Source: Dastarcus helophoroides
Taxonomy: Eukaryota; Arthropoda; Insecta; Coleoptera; Bothrideridae
Length of the DNA: 64,000 nt
Assembly (NCBI GenBank): GCA_028583605.1
Contig: CM053330.1
Coordinates: forward strand, 20,920,129 to 20,984,128
Direction of reading: 5' to 3'
Part shown: positions 46,260 to 56,493 of the stretch, one piece after another
How the letters are laid out: every line of letters starts with the position of its first letter
How positions within the stretch are numbered: position 1 is the stretch's first letter
Notes under the pieces: generated by a model
Databases searched by the model: none
Told to the model about the DNA's origin: nothing
What the model saw: only the letters and a program-made list of their open reading frames with translations
Made by a program: the position numbers and the translations under genes

Positions 46260-46640
46260 TATTAAAAATGCTAGCAAAGAAAACAAACATTTAGAAAGCT
46301 CGCCAGGAAATTTCGGGGAAGATCACCGAAGGCAACGTTCTGGTTTTAATTTATGAATCTATAAAAGCTGCGAAGAAAATATTATTTCCAGAGGTTCCTA
46401 GAACAGCATAAACATTTTTAAAACAAGTTTCCTAAAATATTCCTCACTGGAGAGCATAAATAAGGGCGAATTCAGTTTACAAAAAAGTTTAAATCAAGAA
46501 AATGAATTTTAGAACAAAGTAGTTTTCTCCGATGAGAAGACGTTTAAAGTACCAGAAAACCGTATTTATCTATCCAAGGTTTTATATTCGCAATATTATG
46601 TTTGTAATTTTGAAATATGCTCACAAATTGTTGAATGATC
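46260..46640 (+). pseudogene. possible Tc1/mariner transposase scrap
   Basis: Interrupted plus-strand frames include AAKKILFPEVPRTA and, near 46510-46560, VVFSDEKTFKVPENRIYL. FSDEKTF is the typical context of the first catalytic aspartate in Tc1/mariner transposases. Stops are frequent and no ends were found. The identification rests mainly on that one motif. Confidence 0.4.
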
Positions 46641-47260
46641 CGAACATTACACAATACCAATCAGAGCGAAGTGAGTCATGTTCCATTAATATACTACGAT
46701 TAGGGAATTCGTGAATACAGAATAAAATATTGTACAGAATTAAAATAAATACAAATTTAGGACCATAAATATTTCTTTTAATTGGTGTATCCTAAAATCC
46801 TTAACAGTTAACAAAGCTAATCACTTAATCAGGAATATATTTTGGAATTTAGTGGCTTAGGCTTTTACTCCCTAAAGTTTAACTTAAACACATTCTAGAT
46901 CAAGGTAGGAGATTTAAAAAAGAACGGAGAATTGAGCAAAAGTTTCGGAATTAAAAGTTTCCGTTAAAAACTCGATGTTGGCGATAACAAGCATGTCGAA
47001 ATTTCGATATAGTTCCCAAATTTTGAAATTTGAAAATGTTGGGTGAAATGTTATTATAATGAAGATTCCGAGAAATTTCGAAATTGAACATAAAAACTTG
47101 GCTGAAAAGTAAAAGTTTTGTAAAAAAGCAAAGATGTTGGGCTTCTAGTCGAACTTTCAAACGTTTTCTGAAATTTCAAGTTTAACGCTAAAAAACACTT
47201 CAAATTTACTAGCCCAACACACTTGTATTATATTTGAATTAGTAAAATAAATACCACAAA
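46641..47260. other. no gene recognised
   Basis: AT-rich sequence. A 69-codon minus frame at 46951-47160 lies in low-complexity sequence. Confidence 0.4.
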
Positions 47261-47262
47261 TA

Positions 47263-49160
47263 CGAGGAGGTACTGAAAAATCCTTAGCGTATAGAGAAGC
47301 AAACAAAAGAAAGTCAAAAATATGCTTCTAATTCAGTACATTTGTTACACCGAACCTGCAATACCACCAGCCCTTAAAAAAAAGGTTTACCTTGTGCTGC
47401 AAACCAGGCCTCAACAACTTCTATAAATTCTTCGTCGGAAGAAAGAGTAAGACCTTTAAAAGATGTTTTCTGTTGAGAAAAGTCATAACATTCGGGGGGA
47501 GCCAGATCTAGTGATTAGGTGATTCGAACCCCAAATCACGAATTGTTTGCATGTCAATATGCTACTTGTGTGTAAATGCATTGTCCTGAAAAACAACACA
47601 ACTTTGGATAACTTCCGCGTCTTTTTTTTAATTATTTTTCTCGTAGAATGGTCGGTAACGTCGAATAGTAGTCCCCAATTATTGTTCTACCCTTATCTAG
47701 ATAATCAATCACGATTACTTCATGGCAATCCCAAAAAATTGAAGCAAGAACTTTTCCAGCAAATCTATAAACACGAAATTTCTTAGGTCTTGAAGAACCA
47801 GAGTATCTTCGTTGCATTGATTGCTGCCTTGTTTCTGGATCCTAGAAATGCACCAAGGTTTTATTGTTAGCAACACGACTAGGGAATTCGAACCCGGATT
47901 TTATTTCTAATCCCGGGATTTAGAGATTATATTTACTCAATCCCGGGATCCCGGGATTATTTCGGTATTGAGGGTTACAAATAAAAGTTAAAAATTTACA
48001 ACAATCAAAATCAAAATGTAGACAAAAATCAAGATATTTTACAAGAAGCTAATCTAATCACCCCAACTGATCAGAATTGAGGACTTAAAATCACTCACTC
48101 TTTATGTTAAAATCATAGGTACTTTTTCAAAAATCAATGAGAGCTCTTTAAATTTACGTGAGTTGAAAAATCTTTTATGAAACAAACTATGCAAATAGTC
48201 TGAAAATTAACAAAATTCTTTCGTTAAGTGGACTAAACAGATGAGTTTCATGTAACATAGCACCCTAGGATGTAGCTAGTAAAATAAAAAGTATTAATCA
48301 GTCTCTCGTTTTTCTTAAATATAAAGAATTGCGAAACTATGATCTGAGAAATAACAACGCGTTCAGTGTCTCATCACCAAACCTTTTGGTTTAAAATACA
48401 AGAATTTTATTTCAAACAAGCATAGCAATCCCGTTGAGTTAATTAACGCTGCTTGTTTGAAATAAAACTTCTTGTATTTTATAATAAAATGATAGACAAG
48501 AAATTATATTAAGAGCACTGACACTGAGTATTTCGTTAGGGGAAGTCTATTTTACAATTTTTTGAAGTGATGTTAATCCCGAAAATCCCGGGATCAGAAA
48601 AATTTAATCCCGAAATTTCGGAACTAATATGCGGTCGGGATCCCGGGATCCCGAAAATCGAGATCACGGGATCAAATCCTCTAAACACGACTTAAAAAGT
48701 CTGAACCTTTTTCAAACAGAACACAGATCAAATGCGATGCTTCTAGTCAACATTCAAACATTTGGGGATTCATTTTTCAGACATTTTTGTTATATCCAAA
48801 CAGACATAAACCCCATCAAATATTCAGTATCGCAGAATTCGTTTTAGACCAATCCTACGATCTGATAACATAATGTCATGAACTACTTCAATATTTTCGG
48901 GGACGGACACAGAAACTGGCCTTCCCGATCGCTCTTCATATTTTACCTCTTTTGAAGCTTGCAATCCAATTTTTTACGGTCGCATACGAAAATCTTGATC
49001 ACCAAAGATGTTAAAGTATATCTCTCTTAACCCCTTAAAATAAAGCTGATGGCCCGAGACTCCTTCCTATCTTTTGATTTTCACAATTTCGCTCGACATC
49101 CTTCTTTTTCAAATTTTATTGCGCAAAACTAGGACTTTTTGACGTGAAACTTTACACTAA
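47263..49160 (-). pseudogene. DD34D-type mariner transposase split by a hAT MITE
   Basis: The element's 3' end is CGAGGAGGTACTGAAAAATCC at 47263 next to TA. The minus-strand protein starts near 49099 (MSSEIVKI). It shows EERSGRPVSVSVPENIEVV and LSDRRIGLKRI (about 48950-48850) before the hAT insertion (47880-48683 plus 8-bp duplication). Beyond it follow HF.DPETRQQSM, SSRPKKFRVYRFAGKVLAS, FWDCHEVIVIDYLDKGRTI and FQDNAFTHK. The first catalytic motif, normally TMDETW, reads NNKTLV, so the aspartate is lost. The second is kept (QDN). The SPDLAPSDY region is scrambled by frame changes. The 5' terminal repeat on the right was not found. Old copy. Confidence 0.85.
47880..48683. mobile_element. hAT-type MITE with 8-bp target duplication
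   Basis: AACACGAC is duplicated at 47872-47879 and 48684-48691. The ends, TAGGGAATTCGAACCCG and (inverted) TAGAGGATTTGATCCCG, match at most positions, and both subterminal zones repeat CCCGGGAT words. An internal hairpin pairs about 48392-48422 with 48450-48480 (TACAAGAATTTTATTTCAAA region). No transposase is present, so it is non-autonomous. 8-bp duplications and TAG-type ends are the signature of hAT elements. Confidence 0.9.
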
Positions 49161-49245
49161 CACTTCTAATAAGTTATTGTTCGTTTCTATGGTGTCGTAA
49201 TAATGTTTTTCCACGGAACTAATCTAGGTTAAGCAGGTAATAATA

Positions 49246-49480
49246 CCGGAATATTAAAAATTATCTTGGTCAGGGGTGGTTGTGGAATGTAAAACGTGTG
49301 TCTTACTTTACGTTTGAAATAATTATGTCACCGTCACACTGACATAATCTATAACCTACAAATGGCATACCCATTTATTTCAGTTGTAAAACAATAATGA
49401 ACTACAAATTATGAAATAACGGTTTTAGTAACAAGAAAAACTAAATTAAGTAATTGTTTACAGTTTTGTTCGATGCACAA
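49246..49480 (-). mobile_element. isolated 3' end of a DD41D element, inverted
   Basis: Starts CCGGAATATT after TA and matches, in reverse orientation, the 3' terminal ~235 bp of the element at 17075-18481 through TTTTGTTCGATGCAC (the MCIEQN codons). It stops 65 bp before the next DD41D element. It retains coding sequence deleted from that neighbour, so it is not simply a duplicate of it. Confidence 0.8.
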
Positions 49481-49678
49481 GTTTGGTTAATTAATTTATT
49501 GTTTAAAACTTTAATTTCCTTTGAAAATGTTAATATTGTTTATACCGGGATATCAAAAATTATCTTGGTCAAGGGTGGTTGTAAAACGTGTGTCTTACTT
49601 TAAATTTTTGAATATGTTTTGTTGTGTCAGAATCTGTCAAGTCATTGTCCTAAAATTTTCTGATCCAGTTTTTGAATC

Positions 49679-50741
49679 ATGCCTCTTATCACACAGCACA
49701 AAATTTTCATGATTGAAGCCTATTTTCAAACGGGTGCGCTAGTTAATGGAAATTGGCAATATAGTCAACGTTTGTGTTTGGACAATTTTCGAGAGCACTT
49801 CCCAAACGTGGCAATATTACCGGACAATTTTTATGCGTGCCTTACAAATTGTGTTGAAGTGTTTCGCGAAACTGGTTGTGTGACTCATAAAAAAGGTGCT
49901 GGTAAACCAAGACTTCCTACAAAAGAAGTTGTCAATGACGTTTGTCAACATATGGAAGAGAAGCCTGCAAAGCCTTTGAAACATCTTTCTCGAGAAATTG
50001 GACTTTCTTATGAAACATGCCAGAAGCTTTTAAAGAAAGACTTGAACATGCATCCATATAAGATGCAAGCATATCGAGCTCTTCGGCCCGCAGACCACCC
50101 CAGACGCCTTGCTTACTGCCATTGGTTTGTCAATAATTTAATGAATGACGATCTTCTGGACTTAACTTTTTTTCGTACGAAGCGTGGTTCCACCTTTCGG
50201 GATACATCAATTCTCAAAATATGCGAATGTGGAGCAATGATAACCCTCATGTGTTTACTGAATCGCCACTACTACTTAAAAAATTAGTACTTGCATGGTA
50301 GTTTCTCGTAGAAGAATAATTGGACCAATATTTTTCGATTTCACCTTCAACGCAGAAAGGTACAGACTCAACTTTTTGGCTGAATTTGTGTACCAGTTAA
50401 ACGATGATGAACTTCGGTACAGTTATTTCCAGCACGACGGTGCACCAGCACATACTACACGAGAAAATATTGCTTTCCTCCGCGAGTTTTTTTATGACCG
50501 ACTGATAAGTTTGCATACAGAAGTTGAGTTTCCTCCAAGATCACCTCATTTGACAATTATGGACTCTTTTATATTTCCTTACTTAAAAAACAAGATTTTC
50601 ACAACTCCGCTAAATAATTTGCAAGAACTGCAACAAAGAATTGTTCAGCAATGTGCAACCTTAACGCCAGAAATGCTGCAAAACGCTTTTCACAATTACT
50701 GTAATTTAGTTTTTCTTGTTACTAAAACCGTTATTTCATAA
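49679..50741 (+). pseudogene. DD41D transposase, frameshifted, 3'-deleted
   Basis: The N-terminus, MPLITQHKIFMIEAYFQTG, is intact and shows the start missing from copy 1. The frame is open through two helix-turn-helix regions (KKGAGKPRLPTKEVV and EIGLSYETCQ) to 50287. Near 50180 a 1-nt loss shifts the frame, and the first catalytic codon (GAC in copy 1) appears as TAC, so D becomes Y. Downstream, YFQHDGAPAH and TIMDSF remain. About 40 nt encoding MCIEQNGGDFQ are deleted near 50693, giving an aberrant tail. Inactive. Confidence 0.87.
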
Positions 50742-50763
50742 TTTGTAGTTCATTATTATTTTA

Positions 50764-52051
50764 CGAGGATTGCCTTTTATGTTTCGGGATTTGGCAACCC
50801 TAGTGTTGCAATCTGGCAACTGACAGCTCTATCGTAAAGTTGGACATTTTTGAGGTTATACGTACTCAGAACGTTTTGACATACGAGCGTTATTTGTGTT
50901 GTTTACAGTAACTTAAAAGATTCATCTCGGCCCAAAATGGAATGAAATCGTGAACATTTTCGTGCGATTATTTTTTACAACTTTCGACGTGCATTAACTC
51001 AGCAACGGTGCATGGATGAACTTAATTCAATTTTTGGCGATGAAGCTCCATCAAGGACCAGTGTTTATCAATGGTATGGTGAATTCAATCGTGGTCGTAG
51101 TTCACTCCAAGACGAATTTCGTGAAGGTCGTCCAAAATCAGTTGTTGTTGAGAAAACCATTGATGCTGTGCGCGAGCTGATATTGCAAGATCGTCATGTG
51201 ACCTATCGTGAGATTGAGACAACCTTAGGCATTAGTGGGACCAACATACATTCAAAATTGCATAAACATTTGACTGTCAACAAAATTTGTTCGCGTTGGA
51301 TCCCAGACAATTTGTCAATCGCTCAAAAAAAGGCTCGTGTCGATTAGTCGAAAGAAATACTCAAAAATTACGATCGTGGTGCTTCGAAACACGTCTATGA
51401 CATCGTAACAGGTGATGAATCGTGGATTTACGCGTATGAGCCCGAAAGTAAACAGCAGTCGACTGTATGGGTGTTTCAAGATGAGCCAAATCCAACAAAA
51501 GTTGTTCGCGCACGAAGCACTTCCAAGCAAATGGTGCCTGTTTTTTCGGAAAAACTGGACATGTCGCAACCGTACCGCTAGAACAACGCAGAATAGTCAA
51601 TTCTGAGTGGTACACAACCATTTGTTTGCCAGTTGTCTTCCAAGAAATCAGGAAAACCAACCGCCGAAGACGGATCACTCTTCACCACGACAATGCGAGC
51701 TCTCACATCGGCTCAAACAACTGCATTTTTGAGCACCCAAAACATCGATTTAATGAGTCATCCGCCGTATAGTCCTGACTTGGCACCGAATGACTTCTTT
51801 TTATTCCCGTACGTAAAAAACAAACTGAGAGGTCAACGTTTTTCGACATCTGAAGAAGCGGTTGCTGCATTCAGAATGCATGTTTTGGAGTTACCTCAAT
51901 TAGAGTAGCAAAAATTCTTCGACAATTGGTTCAAACGCATGCAAAAGTGTACAGATCTTCATGGGGAATATTTTGAAAAACAACAAAGTGATTTTCGATG
52001 ATTAATATTTGCTTTTGTTCTCTAATCCCGAAATATAAAAGGCCACCCTCG
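50764..52051 (+). mobile_element. DD34D mariner, 1288 bp, full-length but defective
   Basis: Ends CGAGGATTGCCTTTTATGTT and inverted CGAGGGTGGCCTTTTATATT, with TA duplicated outside (50762-50763 and 52052-52053). The size is standard for mariner. It inserted into the DD41D element's 3' region, so it is younger than that host. Confidence 0.92.
50937..52000 (+). pseudogene. mariner transposase with stops and frameshifts
   Basis: ATGGAATGA at the start puts a stop in codon 3, pointing to an indel near the initiator. MDELNSIFGDEAPSRTSVY and YGEFNRGRSSLQDE form the helix-turn-helix region. WIPDNLSIAQKKARVD is followed by TAG where relatives have Trp. VTGDESWIYAYEPES holds the first Asp. A 1-nt loss near 51533 and a 2-nt loss near 51695 shift the frame. 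HHDNASSH and PPYSPDLAPNDFF give the second and third Asp; I count 34 residues between them, so DD34D. The C-terminal part ends near EYFEKQ. Not translatable as one protein. Confidence 0.9.
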
Positions 52052-52200
52052 TACAACTGAAATAAATAGGTATGAAATTTGTAGGTTATTGATGATGTCA
52101 GTGTGACAGTGACATAATTATTTCAAAAGTAAGTAAAGTAAGACACACGTTTTACATTCCATAACCATAATTGACCAAGATAATTTTTGATATCCCGGTA

Positions 52201-53850
52201 TATCCTCGTTTAACAATCAAATCCTGGCCAGTTTCGTCCTTTGTTGATTGTTAAAGACAGATAAAAATGGTAAGGGCTAATAAATACAACTGCTTTAAAT
52301 AAATTAATTTATAAATGAACTTTAAACTCAACACAACGCTTATTTAAGGACAATGCACGATACAATCGGTATATCGCATGACAATGGTACAATTTGCCAG
52401 CTATGTTTGCTTTACATTCATTGCTTGTAACGTATAAGTAACAATCTCAAACTTCTTTTCAAATGTATTCAAAATTTGCCTTATCTTCGCAGCTGTATTA
52501 AAATCATAGAAGAGAGCACCTAATAGTCGGAGAACTGATGACGAATTTAGCGACGAAATGAATCGAACAGTTTCTTAAAAAGTGGAGCTCCTACAACTTT
52601 GAAAATTGGGGAGGATTCCATTGTTGCCACAGGCAACAACTAAATTATTTGCAATATGATGGCATTCTCAGTTATACCGGAAGTATAGGTCAACATTTTT
52701 ATTTTAAATGACAATCTCAGTGTATTATTCTACTTTTAAATTCTACATATTTTAGATATATTCTATAAATAATGTTCTATGCTTAAGTGTGATAGTTTAT
52801 GAAACATTTATAATCTGGAATATAAAATTACATAATTAATTACATTAAATTTTAAATAACTGTTGCAGAGTCGGAAAGCATCAATAAAATGTTTTCACTT
52901 AGAGCAACATCGAGTAAAAAAAACTTGTTTAACTTTTCATAAACAAATATAAAAAGTGTTACTATTAGTTTTTGGTAATTATTCGAACTTATTAAAAATG
53001 CTTCTGTAACAATATCTTCATCCAAGGCTACTATAATTAAGAAACGTTATATATCTTCTATATGTGTCAGTTGTTTCATTTACAGCAAACCATATATGTA
53101 TGATTATTTTCAATATATTTTTTTTAATTCTGCATTGTTTTATCATAAACTGGGGCGACATAGATTTTACACAGAGCCTACTTTCATTTGGAATGATTCT
53201 TTTTACAATATTTCTCTAGAAATTGTCGAAAATGAGCTACTTATTTAATTTATTATTATATTAATTTAATTTATTCAAGGGAATATCTGATTTAACCAAA
53301 GCACTGCACAAATCCAAGTGAAATTGTTTTTGTTCATTAAAACCAGTTTGTTATTATTATGCTATTCAATTTTTAAATGTTGAGTTACATCGTAAAAAAT
53401 AATCTTCACTCGTGTTTAAAATGTTACCAAAACCTATTTTATTAAAAAATTTAATCATTTTTTAAAGACATTTTATTAATGAACTGATATTTTAAATAAG
53501 AAATAAAGACCAGTTTATTTTGAATTTGAGAATTTTTACTAACAGTTTTAGAACCTGCTAGACAAAAATCGTTTTATTCAGGTTCGGAGCCCGATTGGAT
53601 TTTTTTTTAAACTTTTGTTTTGGCCCAGCAGCTAGCAGAAATGAAGTAATGTTTGTGCTGTTGTCGAATTTATATGTAAAACAAAACACATCGAACACTT
53701 TTAATTTAACAAACACTGAAATTGCATAAACTGTTTGTAACTTTGTATAGTTGACTACATGAAGCTTAATTTTTTTACCTATCCTAGCTAACCATAGTCG
53801 TAGCTATAATAGGGGAAAGTGGAGGGTTTGCTCTCCTTTATTTATGCATC
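52201..53850. other. no gene; one repeat scrap
   Basis: A 10-bp-arm inverted pair, TAACAATCAA ... TTGATTGTTA, lies at about 52212-52254. About 52665-52730 contains TTATACCGGAAGTATAGGTC and TTTTAAATGA as in the FB2 arms, so it is a decayed FB2-family fragment. The rest is AT-rich without recognisable content. Confidence 0.45.
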
Positions 53851-55430
53851 AAATCAAAAATTTATATATTCAATTGGGAGACCAAAACTTTTCTTTTTCA
53901 GCTTCAAAATTTATTCTTTCCTAAAAATATTTTTAGAGATTTTCAGTTTTTTCTCAAAAATTTCGTATTTTTTACAATATTTGTCTTTTTTTAAACCTTG
54001 CATTTATTTATAAAATTTCACTCCTTGCATCAAACACGATTTTATCAACATACTAAATTTTTATTTAAAAGTTCGTCGTTGATTTTTTGGAATTTCTAGA
54101 AATTCGACCTTTTTTGAGGATTTCAACTTGTTTTATTTCTACAAATTTCAGCTTGTTTCTTAAGATTTGCCTTTTTCTCGAAATTAAGTCGATCTTCTGA
54201 TAAAAAAAGTACATTTTTTTGAAACATAAAAGTTTTGTTAAAAAATGACAAAAAAAATTTCTGGAAATTTCAATTTGTTTGTCAAAATTTCGACGTGTAT
54301 CATGATATTGGACATTTTCTGACGCCACATCAGGCATCGTAGCACGCCTGTCTTTCTCCGAGTCGAGCAGTCAAGAGAAAATAAATATTCACTCAGGAAA
54401 TTACCATTTTTTTCTTAAAAAAATGATTTTTTCTTAAAATTCACTTTTGTTCTTAATTTGATAAAATCTGACTTTTTTAGGAACATTTTAAATTTTCACT
54501 GAAAGATTAAACGCTTTTTTTCAAAATGTGGATCTTTTTCGCAAAATTTTGATCATTTTTTCATAATTTCTTCTGTTTCTTAGAGTTTATAATATTTTTT
54601 GCAAAACTAAGACTTTTCTCTCAAAATTTGACTTTTTCTGGAACATTGTGAATTTTTATCCTTTTCGAAGTTGTCTCGGAATTACGTTTTTTTATATTTA
54701 GATAATTTTCTGAACATTTAACAATTTTTGAAATGATGAGAATATGATTTTTGAACATTACGACTGATTTCTTTTTCATGAAATTTTGAATTTTATCTCA
54801 ATATTTGATATTTAATATTTTCTTGGTAAAGTCGTCTTTTTTCTCAAAATGTTTACTTTCTCTCTTAAAATTTTTCCTGAAAGCCTTTTCCTTACAATTC
54901 GACTTTTTCGAAATTTTGATGTTATTAATAAAATTCTACGTTTTTAAATTTCTGTTTCAAAAATCGCTTATTTGTCTTTTTCGACAAATTTCCACTTTTA
55001 TCTCAAAATGTGATATTTTATGGGTCTGAAAATGTTTTCTCTCTAAATTATGTCGGAATCTAAATAAAAATGTTGAGAAAAATATTTTCAAGTATTTAGA
55101 GAAATAAGTTTCTTACAAATTCAACGTCTTTAATAAATTTTTAATGTTGAGAAAAATGTTTTTGGAAATTGCGATTTTTTTTTTCAAAATTCGACTTTTT
55201 TACACAACTAGACCATTGAAAATTTTAACTATTTGAATTTTGGAGTTTTTTTCCGCGCTTCTATAAAAGGTCAAATTTTTATTTTTAAAGTGATTTGGTA
55301 AAAACTCCGACTTTTTTAAATTTTTTTCCTCGAAATTCGTCTTCTTCAAAATTATTAGTTTCTTTTCAAAATTCCAATTTTTCTCTTGGAAAGTTGAAAT
55401 ATTTTCTAGAAAGTGCGACCTTCGAAATTG
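53851..55430. repeat. T-rich quasi-periodic low-complexity DNA
   Basis: The same degenerate CTCAAAATTTGACTTTTT-like words as at 32200-33260. Short frames on both strands are Phe/Lys-rich by-products of this composition. Confidence 0.55.
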
Positions 55431-56493
55431 GTCTAAGGGCAAAAAAAAAAGCTTTCCAATATGCGATTCCCATGGTATGACGCGAGCAAAAGAACCATAG
55501 TGATGATTGTTACTTTTGTTCGTGTAATGTGAAAGGGTATAATTCAAAACGGACCAAATGAATTTCATACCCCAATCCGCCATTAGCTATTCGTTCCATC
55601 CCTCATGGGACCTAAATACCAGTGCCCAAGGTCCCTGCTACTTTGGAGGAGATTCCAAGTTCTGACGAAGATGGTGTTGTACTTGAACCCGATGATAAGT
55701 CAAGTTTTGAATTTGAAGATGACAGCAGTCCGAAATTGTTTTCCCAGGGCAAGCTAAATGATTTGGTAAGAGACTTAAATCTTCCCAAAAACGCTGCTAA
55801 GTTGCTTGGATTAAGGCCCAAAAGCAGGAATTTACTTTTGCCGGGAAAATCTTCCTCCTGGTTAAGATATCGTGAGCAGCAGTTCACTTCTTACTTTGCC
55901 CCAGAGGGTGAGCTGGTTTATTGTACCAATATTAAAGGTGTGATAGGTACATTTAAGATCTCATACGACCTAACCTAGTGGCGTATTTTCATAAATTCTT
56001 CAAAAAGAAGCCTTAAAGCAGTTTTGCTTCACAATGGCGGTTTTTGTGCTTCCATTCCCGTCGGTCATTCCTTACACCTCTAAAAAACCTACAAAAACTT
56101 GGAATTGATTCTTTGCAAATTAAAAATAAAGACCACGGTTGGCGAGTGTGCGGTGATTTCAAAATCTTGGGCATGTCGCTCGAACAACAATCGAAGTTTA
56201 CCAAATTCCCTTGCTTTTTGTGTTTATAAGATAGTAGAGACCGAACAAATTACTGAACCAAATGGTGTTGACCTCCGAGGGAGCTTAAAGTTGGCAAAAA
56301 GAATGTCCTGGATGAAACTTTCGTGCCTCCTCATAAAGTTCTTCTACCACCGCTTTGTATAAAATTGGAATTGATGAGAAATTTAAATACAAATCTTGTC
56401 CCTTGATACCAAGAAAGATTAAAAAACACTACAAAGGTTGATCTAACGCGTTTCGATAGCCAAGTTATCATCTTCTTTTTTTTAACTCTTATA

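Larger units (their letters stand above)
49545..52198 (+). mobile_element. DD41D mariner-like element, copy 2, with nested mariner
   Basis: Begins CCGGGATATCAAAAATTATC after TA (49543-49544) and ends with the inverted CCGG at 52198 followed by TA. A DD34D mariner (50764-52051) splits its 3' untranslated region. Without it the length is ~1.36 kb, near copy 1. Confidence 0.88.
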
